A DNA stretch of 64,000 nt, from assembly GCA_033725935.1 (NCBI GenBank), contig MU867115.1, positions 186,001-250,000 on the forward strand, given 5' to 3'. Source of the stretch: Cladorrhinum sp. PSN259. Taxonomy: Eukaryota; Ascomycota; Sordariomycetes; Sordariales; Podosporaceae. Shown in pieces: positions 55,401 to 64,000 of this stretch. The notes below the pieces were generated by a model that was not told the DNA's origin, did no database searches, and saw only the letters and a list, made by a program, of their open reading frames with translations. The translations under genes were made by a program, and so were the position numbers. Position 1 is the stretch's first letter; every line of letters starts with the position of its first letter.

Positions 55401-56158
55401 GCGTCTTGATAATTTTCTTGTTTGAATCTTGCAGTGCCAGAAGAGCTAGGTTCGACGCGATATCGCCCCATCCTGCATAAGCACTCCCTCGATGAGGCGT
55501 GCCAAGGAAGATAATTAGTTTTGTCCGCCTTTGGCAAGTATCCGATCGACGTATTGCCTGTTACCGAAGATAAGCATCAAGTCACTATAGTACGTAGGTA
55601 TTGAGCAGTCTAGACGTACATCTTTTACAATAATGCCACCAAGGCTGTGCGCCACGAATAAGAATGGGTCCTATTATCATCAGTTTGAGCTTTCCATCTA
55701 AGTTATCGAAGCGCACCCACCTCGTTTTGGATCTCTCGCTCGATGCGCACTGCAAAGTCTCGGCCATGCTGCGACACGCTGTTCTTGTTGTTCGCCTCGA
55801 ATAGCCCGCCGATTGCGTCTGCATTATAGCCATATGTCCAAACTCTCGCCTCGGGGATGTCTTGTGTAAGATACTCATCGGGCCAGAACAGCTTGCTGAG
55901 GCTCTCTTCGTTCGTGCCATTATCTGAAGTTGAGGTCGTAGCCGAAGTCGATGCTGAGGATGATGTCTTGGATTTGAAGAGCGACTTGATGATATCTCGT
56001 TTCCCTGACTTCGCCGGTCCCACGTCCTTATTACCCCTGTTGACGCTGCCCCTGCCCCGGCTGTCTTCCCATGTGCGCTGTGGGTGCCCTCGTAGGCCGT
56101 GCACAAAGATGATACTATTCGCGTCAGCTACGGCCACCCGCATCGGATTCGATTGCAT
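52442..56158 (-). CDS. NLR with SesB-like hydrolase, NB-ARC and TPR repeats; assembly gap in the repeats
   Basis: Minus-strand exons: 56158..55721, 55670..55620, 55557..55270, 55212..54948, then from 54893 (or 54914) to 52442. The N-terminal alpha/beta hydrolase domain has IIFVHGLRGHPQRTWED, the nucleophile elbow FVAHSLGGIIVKD (Ser about 155), LIIFLGTPHRGSAYAGWGD and a DANHMQM histidine, the layout of SesB-like NLR effector domains. NB-ARC follows: Walker A VAIVGLGGVGKTQVAL, Walker B WLLVVDNADD, FTTRSREVAV, YHPLAIAQAAAYI and the MHD-like FDMHSLVHLAT. The C-terminus is a series of 42-residue TPR units (kinesin light chain type) nearly identical at DNA level. Four units precede the N gap and about three and a half follow it, ending in a partial unit and an acidic tail. 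Ligand-triggered oligomerisation releasing a lipase-like effector is the expected role. Confidence 0.88.
52520..53570 (-). repeat. 126-bp coding tandem repeats (TPR units) of the SesB-type NLR
   Basis: The unit encodes 42 residues around HPDRLASQHALAGAY, ANGQV[NK]EAI and ILLEKVVDIEAQT. Copies differ at few positions: Q/K/E before ANGQ, N/K after QV, G/S/V in AxAY, E/K/R in DIxAQT, and D/S in HPxR. High identity between units with a handful of variable residues is the signature of repeats that are shuffled by recombination. Confidence 0.9.
52982..53078. other. Assembly gap (97 N) inside the TPR repeats
   Basis: The flanking repeat phase predicts a missing length of 77 plus a multiple of 126 bases. 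97 does not fit and would shift the frame, so the N run is an estimate and the number of repeats is unknown. Confidence 0.95.
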
Positions 56159-56889
56159 ACTTGACTCGGTACGGCCCCTTCCTATCGCTGTGAAGACCAG
56201 AAAGTTCTGTGAAGCCGATCCGGTGAACTGCCATGTTTACCTAGGTAGCCGAGCGTTTGGCGTGCCTCGAGCCGGTAATTTGGATGGGTCTAACGTGGGG
56301 AGTGACTGATTTTGCATGCTATGAAAATGCGGGGTTTGGGGAGACGAAAGAGCCTCAGCCAGCGCTTGAACGTGACGGCGAGGGTCGTGCTATTTTTAGC
56401 ATTGCTCCGCTCGAATGAGACTGGGCTCTGGAGATCTGGTTGGCCTGTTTTGTGGCCTAATCCAACCGAACCCGCCAAGCACATCACCGCATTTCGTTCC
56501 AACTTCGAATCCTCACAACAGTGACTGACGGCTTCATCCTCAACCGGCCGCGTAATTATTGCACTCCGAATAAGCCAAAGCAATGCTACCTTGTCTTTGC
56601 ATTTAGGTAGCTAAACTGGCTAGTTGAAGACGCGATGGATGTTTGAGGCGAGCGACTTTTTGTCTGATGCCGCTTCTTCCGTGGCTGATTGGAGTGATTG
56701 GGCCTCGCGGAGGCATAATGGGCGAATGATGTCTAGCTTCAATTTGCCCCGGGGAAATAAATGCACTGCTCTTGTTATTTGTACAGTCTACCACTTCACT
56801 CTTTATAGGAACACCTACGTAATCCTGGCAAAAGCCTAATACTATATCCTACTTCCTATGTAACTCGAGTAGATATACATTTACCTCGG

Positions 56890-57381
56890 TGTTACAACCT
56901 GCACCGGGTAGGGTTCAGACTGCACGGCAGTACGCCTAAGGTAATATGACAGGGGAATCGAAGGTTGTGGGACGCTCTCAGACGGGGTCAATCACTGTCA
57001 ACTAACAGGTAGCTCTACAAAGTATCGCTGTGAGTATTGTAGACAATGAACGATTGTAATTGCTTGCGTGAGGAACCAAGTCCTCACGATGAGAAGTGCC
57101 CAGCACTTCTCCTACTTATAGTGAAGCTATCTACATGTGTTTTCTAGGTATTTCGTACCTTGCTCTGTCTGCTCTGTGGTCTTGGCACAGATCACACAGA
57201 GCAACTCTCAGTGCTCTGTCTGCCCTGTGGTCTTGGCACAGATCACACAGAGCAACTCTCTGATTGGTTTTCCTGGGACTTGTGGGTCCTTACATCCCTG
57301 GCCCAACGATTGGTTGCGGTCTGCGCGATGCCCTGCATTGTGGTCCGTGTGCGGGGGAAGACTTACGCGCGAGGCGTAACA
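56890..57381 (+). mobile_element. LTR-like repeat, copy 2 (solo)
   Basis: It starts TGTTACAACCTGCACC and ends GAGGCGTAACA, so it has TG...CA ends and imperfect inverted termini GTTAC/GTAAC. It has the dyad GTGAGGAACCAAGTCCTCAC and a 49-bp direct repeat at 57161-57209 and 57212-57260. No matching 5-bp target duplication is seen (CTCGG left, CTGAT right). Confidence 0.75.
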
Positions 57382-57729
57382 CTGATATGGCGATCCTCGG
57401 AGGTATCGCTCGAGTGCGGTCGATACCGGGTTAAGGCACGTACTGTATGCTTAATAGTTAATTATTTAGTGATCTTGGTTGAAGAGAAAGCTAGACGTAT
57501 CTGCGATATTTATAACTAATATTTCCGCTATAAATATAAAAACCGTTCTTAACGTTCACTTTTAATTCTTTAATTCTTTGTTATTTTTTTTCATTTTTTA
57601 CTTTTATTTATTTATTTTCTTTTTTCTTTGCGCAAACCATTTTCATTATCCATTATTTTCCCTAGAAACCCGACGTAGTTAGGGGGCCATGCAGTGGTAC
57701 CCAGTTTTATCAAAACGGGGGCGTTTAAG

Positions 57730-58165
57730 TTACCGGAAAACCTTTTTTTTTTTTTTTTTTTTACGTTGTAGGTTTTTCATCGAAATAGGGTTTCCATCGA
57801 AAAGCAGGGGTTTTCACCGGAAAACCCCACTTTTTGGTTGCTGAGGTTCCTTAGTGGTCCTTGCCGTCTTGGCAAACCCCATGAAAGCATTTTATCCTCA
57901 AAGTTCAATCGACTATTTCTCTCTTCCATCAACCATTTCTTAAACAGGAGAACACAGCGCGATGATCGGCTCAATCTCAGCTTTTCACTCGTACAACGTT
58001 TTTAAATTTTGGTGCGCGGATTCGCCCGCTGCAGCAATGGGGGTTTTCATCGAAGAGGTTTTCATCGAAAACCCACATGCTGGGGGCCCACTTGGGGTTA
58101 AATTAAGCGACTTGATTGGTTTGGGATAGCCCCACTTTTAGTGTTTTCGTCGAAAACCCCATAAG
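57730..58165. repeat. Cluster of GGTTTTC...GAAAACC hairpin motifs
   Basis: Occurrences: a half motif CCGGAAAACC near 57735, TTTTCATCGAAA near 57775, TTTCCATCGAAAA near 57790, GGGGTTTTCACCGGAAAACCCC at about 57809-57830 (9-bp stem, 4-nt loop), GGTTTTCATCGAAGAGG near 58045, GGTTTTCATCGAAAACCC near 58060, and GTTTTCGTCGAAAACCCC near 58145. The pattern is conserved while the spacing is not. Confidence 0.6.
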
Positions 58166-58528
58166 ATATAGGCTATATCAATTCTCTGCTCATATGCTTA
58201 ATTTTGCCTTTGAACATTATGCGTTGGCAATGCTAACCTGTGTATGCATTTCCCGTAGATTTGCCGGGCGGGTTGGAATGGTGGATTGGGCGGGTGTCGT
58301 CGCTTGTGGATGGATTTGCCGTGGGTTTGCCGTGGATTGCTGGATGTGGTCCCCCCGCTGGGACCTTGGCGCATCTTGGCACCCCCCCCCAAATGATTTC
58401 TGTGTTTAAAATTTGGCTCGCATTTTCTCCTTTCCACAGCGGTAGGTCATGGAACCAAATATGCCACGGCGGTCGCCTCAATCTTAGCTTTCTACTCATA
58501 TAACTTTTATAGATTTTGCCAAAGAAAA

Positions 58529-58578
58529 GGTCTATGAATCCTACCCCCTGTCTTTTCTATGAATCCTACCCCCTGTCT
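58529..58578 (+). repeat. Direct repeat, two copies of about 24 bp
   Basis: TCTATGAATCCTACCCCCTG followed by TCTT occurs twice in succession, with a degenerate third start (TCTATGAATTCTAC) near 58611. Confidence 0.8.
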
Positions 58579-59077
58579 TCAATAGCGCGGTTTTCATTTG
58601 TATGGGATTTTCTATGAATTCTACTGCAATTCATCGCTGCATGACGGGTAAAGGATTCTAACAAAATACACTTTCTTAGAGCTACTGTATCTCTCCGAAA
58701 GCCGGAGAAACATAGATAGTTCTGAAAGGATAGTAGTCCTCTATGTTGGTTGTGAATGTCGTTGCCTTGAGAAACTAGGTCTGAGGATCGTCTGTAAACA
58801 AGCTCCTGAGGCAGAGAGGCGACACTGAATTAGGAATGGTCTAGCGGGGGTTCAGGCCGGCATTCTTGCCACCTTGATGATCCTAAAGCAGTGTGAAGTT
58901 CTGGGCTAACGACGCCCCAGCACAAGGGTCGAAAAGATACCCTGGATTTTTGCGCAGGAGCATGTGGCAAAGTCCAAGCTCAAACGACCCCACAGTATGC
59001 CGAGAGATTAGTGTTATTAAACTTTTGCAGTGTGTTATTGTGCCTATACGTGTGTGCAATCAATCGTATTATGTTCG

Positions 59078-60405
59078 TCACGCCCATAGTCGAAACCCCC
59101 TATTCTGCTGCTTTGATCCTCCTCCTGCAGGGGACTCAACAATCGCATCGGACTCGCCCAATCCCGTCTTAGCGTCTCCAACGTACGGATCCCAACCAGG
59201 AAGATCTCCCGCTAGTTGTTGCTGCGGCTCGCAGATGGTGAGCTCCACATTAGACGAAGCGCTTCTGCGCCGCTGCTGCTTGTTGACTTTTCGTGGAATG
59301 AAAATTCCCGACTCCCGCTTAACCTCGACCTGGTAAGTGACGAAGATGATCCCCCACGAATTCTCAATCACGGGCCAGAAGATTGGCAAGGCGGCGCAGA
59401 TGGATGCCAAGCAGATCTCAACAACGGCCAACCCAGTCGGTGTCGGACCGTTCCAACTCAGATCTTCCGACTGCAGAGTTGGCGTCAATGAGTAGACCAG
59501 TCGGGAGATGGAGCACAACATGACACTAGATTAGTTAACAGGATTTTCTAACCATGATCTGGTGGGGAAACATACGCCAATCCTAACACAAAGAGACACA
59601 CCAGCGCTATGCGCATCTTTGTCCGGGCTTTTCGTCGAAAGAGAAGCCTAACAGGCAAGACAAAAATGACCAGGTCGAGCAGCGCTGTGGTTACTGAGTG
59701 GCTAATGTAGAAACCTAAGGCTTGAGCGGGATCTGGAGAGACATATCCCCAACAATGTCGTGCAGGAATGGTGAAATCCCACATTGATGCCACGGGATAA
59801 CACGGCACCCAACTCGGAATCGAGTAGACCAAGCCCCAGATGGAGGTGAGTCCGATGAGCCATTTACAGAAGAACCGTCTTCTCGAATCCTGGTCGAAAA
59901 TGCGAAGATACTGAAATAGTAGCGCAAGCTTGATGAAGGTGAGGGCGAGAGGATAAACTATGGCGCCGATGTAGAAGTGCTTCAAGAACACCTGTAGCTC
60001 ATTGGGTAGCAGTGTGTTAAAATGACTGCCCATGCCGAAGTTTAGCACTAGAAATTGTTAGTTGAACGGTGCGGTGCACGCAATAACCAGAGACGAACTC
60101 AGGCAAAAGTTGATAGATCCGGTGGTTGATGTGATCTGTGCTATAGTCAGCAAGGTGTTGTGTCCTGTGAGACAGGGTCAACATACCAACGCTAAGGCGA
60201 TGAAGACATCATCCCACCATGCCGATCTGAGTACGAATAGCCTCATGTAGATTCTGAAAATCGAACATAACCAAGCCAAGACCTACGGTTGTCAGCAGAA
60301 TTCTTGCATGAAACAAAAGGCTGGGCTCCCGACGGTGAAAGTTATCGTGATCCCCAAGGCGGCTCCGCGCCGGTTGAAAAGCGGGACATATTCATTGTCG
60401 GGCAT
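59078..60405 (-). CDS. Rhodopsin-domain (PTH11-like/DUF-type) integral membrane protein
   Basis: Minus-strand exons 60405..60334, 60282..60187, 60135..60099, 60047..59576 and 59525..59078 join in phase to 374 residues. The four introns are 51, 51, 51 and 50 nt with CTGAC or CTAAC branch points. The third exon is only 37 nt. Family marks of the fungal rhodopsin-like domain are FRIYMRLFVLRSAWWDDVFI, LNFGMGSHFNTLLPNEL, ALTFIKLALLFQYLRIFD, RHCWGYV, LLDLVIFVLPVRLLFRRKAR and CAALPIFWPVIENSWG. There are seven probable membrane helices. The tail is cytoplasmic and rich in Gln and Ser. These proteins are not retinal pigments as a group; some act as receptors for surface or host cues. There is no CFEM domain. 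The gene looks intact and sits between repeat blocks. Confidence 0.85.
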
Positions 60406-60910
60406 GTTTTTGACGGTAGCGATGCCGTTCGTCGCAGCGAGTAATAAGTCGTCCGAGTTGCGTTGCGTCGTCTCAGAATCTCGCAATAGCACGACGGGTG
60501 GAGCCAGGCACACTTGTTTTATTTCCTTCGCGTGATGCCACAGAAGGTAACACGGGCCTCCTTGGCGTTTTCCTGAGGATCCCCCCCCCCTGGTGCTGAG
60601 CGATGTTACCAACCGGGTCACCAATCGGAATGGGCCCTTCACAGGCTCGGGTATGCCACAGCGCACCATTTTAGGACATTAATCAGCAGGGGAACGCCAT
60701 AAGCTAGCTATTGCCGATTATATCTAGCGAAACCCCCTAACCTATGGGTCCGATACTTTCCCCCAGGTCCTGCAGAACCTCAGGGCTAACAGTGTTTTTT
60801 ACACCTAAATACCCTTGAAAACCCACCAAATCCACCGTTTCTTTCAATACAACGCCACCAGTATTGATATTTCTTCTTCCCACACCCTCCCCCCTCTGCA
60901 AAGGCCACAC

Positions 60911-61447
60911 TGTTACAACCTGGGCCGAAGCTGGGCACAGACTGCAAGGCGGTACGCCGTGGGGACACTTGACAGGATAATCGAAGATTGTGGGACGCTC
61001 TCAGACGGCTGTGTTCATCTGTTACTAGTGTTTAATGCGTGGGTCTTGCTTGTATGTAAACACTAGTACCGTATTGCTTGCGTGAGGAACCAAGTCCTCA
61101 CGATGGAGCCTGCCTGGCAGTCTCCTTATATATACTGAGGCTATTTATACACGTTTTCCTGGTACCTTGTACCTTCCTTATGTGCGCTCTGTGCGCCTAG
61201 CGTCCAGAGCGTATACCTCTAACTGCTTATTACTTACTTATATGCGCTCTATGCGTCCGGCGTCCAGAGCGTATATAACGACTGCTTTCTAATTGGTCAG
61301 TACGGGACTTACGGGTCTTTCTATCCCAGGCCTAATGATTGGCTGAGGTGTCTTGGCACCTCGGGGCTACCTTATGGTTCCTGCGTGAGGGGCGTTATGC
61401 TTCTGGGGCATAATATGCGGGGGAGACTTACGCGCAAGGCGTAATAA
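60911..61447 (+). mobile_element. LTR-like repeat, copy 3 (solo)
   Basis: It starts TGTTACAACCTGGGCC and ends CGCAAGGCGTAATA (expected GTAACA, one C-to-T change). It keeps the GTGAGGAACCAAGTCCTCAC dyad and the ACGGGACTTACGGGTC block. Its private segment has a 39-bp unit twice (61177-61215 and 61237-61275) based on GCGCTCTGTGCGCC and GCGTCCAGAGCGTAT. Confidence 0.7.
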
Positions 61448-61913
61448 ATACGTATTATTCTATTTCGCTAGAATATTCTTCCTTATTAAAGCCGTCGTAA
61501 GTAAGTACAAAGATATCGTCCTCGCTTTTTTATTAAGCTATCCTAACGGTATAATCATCCTTAGCAAACTATATATATTTTTATTTAGGCATTAATTTAA
61601 ACTTCCTAAGGGTACGATAATCTTATACGTAATAACCCATCATATTATAATTAAAGCACTTAACCTTAAATTTATCCTTAGGTTTATTACCGTATTTATA
61701 CTAATTATTATAATATATTGCCTTAATATTTATAGGTCTTAGGTAAGTTCCGGTCACGGTATTCTTATATTAATACTTCTTAAGGGTATTAGCCTTAAGA
61801 AAACGTAAGTCCTTATAAACGCCTTTATCCTTTATTATTCTCTCGAAAATACGATTATCGACTATAATAGCTTTATTAATATAGGCATTAAATAATAAGG
61901 CGTATCGGTCTTC

Positions 61914-62353
61914 TGTTACGCCTCGCGCGTAAGTCTCCTCCCCGTACGGACCGCAATGCAGGGCATTGTGCGGACCACAGCCAATCATTGGGCCAGGGAT
62001 GTAAAGACCCACAAGTCCCGGGAAAACCAGTCAGAGAGTTGCTCTGTGTGATCTGTGCCAAGACCACAGAGCAGACAGAGCAAGATACAATATACCTAGA
62101 AAACATATGTAGATAGCTTCACTATAAGAAGGGAAGGTGCTGGGCACTTCTCATCGTAAAGACTTGGTTCCTCACGCAAGCAATACAATCGTTCATTGTC
62201 TACAATACTCATAAGCGATACTTTGTAGAGCTACCTGTTAGTTGACAGTGATTGACCCCGTCTGAGAGCGTCCCACAATCTTCGATTCCCCTGTCATATT
62301 ACCCCAGGCGTACTGCCTTGCAGTCTGAACCCTATTCGGTGCAGGTTATAACA
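61914..62353 (-). mobile_element. Solo LTR, copy 4, with 5-bp target site duplication
   Basis: Ends are TGTTACGCC...GTTATAACA (plus-strand view), flanked by TCTTC at 61909-61913 and TCTTC at 62354-62358. TG...CA ends with a 5-bp duplication and no internal region identify it as a solo long terminal repeat. It is almost free of RIP changes although it lies in a heavily AT-rich block, so it may be a young insertion. It contains one copy of the unit that is doubled in the copy at 56890. Confidence 0.85.
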
Positions 62354-63172
62354 TCTTCTTTAATAAATTCGTCCTTAACCTTAGGTTTTAATTCCTTATA
62401 AAATTTATTCTTTAAGGCTATATCTGCTTAATTAACTCTAAAAATATCGCGATAGAATAAAGTCGTATATATTATAGCCGATACCGTTTATACTAATCGT
62501 TCTAAATAATATTTAGCGGCCTTCTCTTCGTCGGATTTGCCGTATATCTTCTTAATTTCTTCCTCGAACTTACTTAGCTTAACTTTAAAGATCTATTAAG
62601 TAAAAGGCTCCCTTTCGTTTTTACCATAATTAAAATAGTTCTTAAGGATCCTATCGAACTATTACTTAAGGTCTTTTCTAAACAAATTAATAACGTAAAG
62701 AAATTAAGACTCGGGGTCCTTAATTCCATAAATGTAAAGATTAATTCTAACGTATAAGATCTAGGGCGGGAATTCTTGCTTATTATTATTAAAGATAAGA
62801 GGTTTACCAATTTTAGCTACGATTTTAAAGATATTATCGGTCTTATTAATACGCTTACTTATAACCGTAAATTAAAGTCGTATAATTTCTTCCTTAAGCT
62901 CCTTAAGCTTGTCTTTCCCTTTGAGGGTTTCCTTTATATTAATAAGCTTCCAGCTAATAATATTAATTTTCTCTTTAAGGTTTAGGGTCAGGACCTCTTC
63001 TTCCTCTAACTCATTATCCTTATCGCTAGATAAAATAATATCAGGAAGCGGAACCTCTCCTTCGTAAATATTTAGGTTAATAATAAAAGAATTAGCGGAA
63101 GCGGTAACTATAATAAAAGGTATTCATAATATTTAAGCATAACGTTCGGTCTTAATAAACGTAAATGACGTA

Positions 63173-63438
63173 TTATACCCTATACCGGATAAGGTTCAGA
63201 TTATAAGATAATACGCCTAAGGTAATATAATAAAGGAATCGAAGGTTATAAGACGCTCTTAGATAGGGTTAATTATTATTAACTAATAGGTAATTTTATA
63301 AACTTCTTTAAAAAGAAAGTATAAAACTATAAAAAAGATTATAGATAATAAACTATATTACTTGCGTAAGGAACTAAGTCCTTACGATAAGAAGTGCCTA
63401 GCACTCCCCCTACTTATAATAAAGCTATCTATATTGTT
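63173..63438 (+). mobile_element. LTR-like repeat, copy 5, heavily RIP-mutated and truncated
   Basis: The same blocks as the copy at 56890 can be followed base by base (TATTATACCCTATACC for TGTTACAACCTGCACC; GTAAGGAACTAAGTCCTTAC for the dyad), with nearly all differences C to T or G to A. It stops where the next repeat starts at about 63437. Confidence 0.7.
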
Positions 63439-64000
63439 AAAGGTAGCTATATTAGCCCCCTAGCTTATAGAGGCTTACAGTGAAGTTATAGTGCCTCCCC
63501 ACTATGACCACTGCAACCAACACCTCCAGGGGATCAGAATGATACCTGTCCCGTGCCTGTGGGACCTCTTTGTGACCACTAATCTCCTTATCTGTGGAAC
63601 GCACAGTGGTCTACGTCACCACTACAGTGGTCTACGTCAATTGCTTACAGTGGTCGCTCATAGCGCTTACAGCAGTAAGCACCAAGATTACAGGAACCAC
63701 AATTGGGACTGATAGGGCAAGATAACGCTGATAGGGAGTGCTAGAGACTGTGTATATATAGTGGGCTTCCCACCCCAATAGGTAGTTTTCCTTTCTTCTT
63801 TAAGTCAATCAATAGAATACTTTCTACCTACACTCACTGGGAACCCACTGTATTCTAGGCTTCCTTCGGCCACCACGCAACCGTCGTATACTACTTCAGC
63901 CACACCTTGGCCACTACACCTCATCCTTCCGCTCCGCAGCCACGGCTACCTACCATTGCCGTGGGAACCTACAGGCCCTGTATTACAGGCCTATAGGGCA
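63437..64000 (+). mobile_element. Probable start of another LTR element, running off the window
   Basis: TGTTAAAGGTAGC at 63437 could be an LTR start. A direct repeat CAGTGGTCTACGTCA occurs twice (about 63605-63640). A TATA box (TGTATATATAGTGGG) lies near 63750, followed by a C-rich leader to the window end. The far end is not seen. Confidence 0.35.

Larger units (their letters stand above)
56159..59077. other. Gene-free region with LTR-like repeat and hairpin cluster
   Basis: 2.9 kb between the SesB-type NLR promoter and the rhodopsin-like gene. It contains an LTR-like copy (56890-57381), an AT-rich stretch (57470-57660), a cluster of short GGTTTTC/GAAAACC hairpins (57730-58165), and a short direct repeat (58529-58578). 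No coding gene is supported. Confidence 0.55.
60406..64000. other. Repeat-rich, largely AT-rich terminal region without genes
   Basis: It holds LTR-like copies at 60911-61447 (plus), 61914-62353 (minus) and 63173-63438 (plus, RIP-mutated), AT-rich RIP-type sequence between them, and an apparent new LTR from about 63437 to the window end. Open frames here are composition artefacts. Confidence 0.6.

Noticed and set aside
61447..63172. Short open frames in the AT-rich terminal block
   Set aside because: Composition artefacts in RIP-type sequence rich in Leu, Ile, Lys and Asn codons, with no conserved motif.

Overview
The window looks like a draft-assembly contig from a filamentous ascomycete, most probably Sordariomycetes and perhaps Sordariales. 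The evidence is short GT-AG introns of about 45-100 nt with CTRAC or TACTAAT-type branch points, HET-domain and NLR genes, fungal families (rhodopsin-like PTH11 type, LtrA-like), AT-rich repeat blocks with C-to-T and G-to-A decay typical of RIP (repeat-induced point mutation), and a run of N inside a tandem repeat. The genus cannot be fixed from sequence alone. Functions are assigned by reading motifs; no database search was run. || Region 1 (1-15420) is a conserved housekeeping block. It holds the 3' part of the RNA polymerase II CTD phosphatase gene fcp1, a GRIM-19/NDUFA13-type complex I subunit, an intron-containing tRNA-Lys(CTT), condensin subunit cnd1, the DDK kinase cdc7 and the cohesion helicase chl1. 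cnd1 and cdc7 are divergent around a 680-bp spacer carrying three ACGCG cores, the core sequence bound by MBF, the fungal G1/S transcription factor. Three chromosome-cycle genes therefore lie side by side. || Region 2 (15421-28516) is accessory. It holds two HET-domain genes (the second with an apparent frameshift), a large membrane protein of unknown function, an LtrA-like multi-pass protein for which I could resolve all five exons, and a tRNA-like relic. || Region 3 (28517-43560) centres on a NACHT-type NLR with a TPR C-terminus. It is flanked on both sides by small cysteine-rich genes with identical Cys spacing and an identically placed intron. Further on are a secreted SH3b-NlpC/P60 protein of bacterial type, a third small Cys-rich protein, a large hypothetical protein and a disrupted membrane-protein gene. 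|| Region 4 (43561-64000) alternates genes with repeats: a secreted GH43 glycosidase, an intronless bacterial-like NYN/OST-HTH protein just downstream of an LTR-like repeat, a non-LTR retrotransposon 3' end, a SesB-like hydrolase-NB-ARC-TPR NLR with nearly identical 126-bp repeats and an assembly gap, and a rhodopsin-like membrane protein. At least five copies of one LTR-like family occur here. One is a solo LTR with a 5-bp target-site duplication and one is heavily RIP-mutated. || Taken together, the right three quarters resembles a fungal self/non-self recognition and biotic-interaction island (HET, two NLR architectures, a candidate antibacterial hydrolase, candidate horizontally acquired genes) beside a conserved cell-cycle block.
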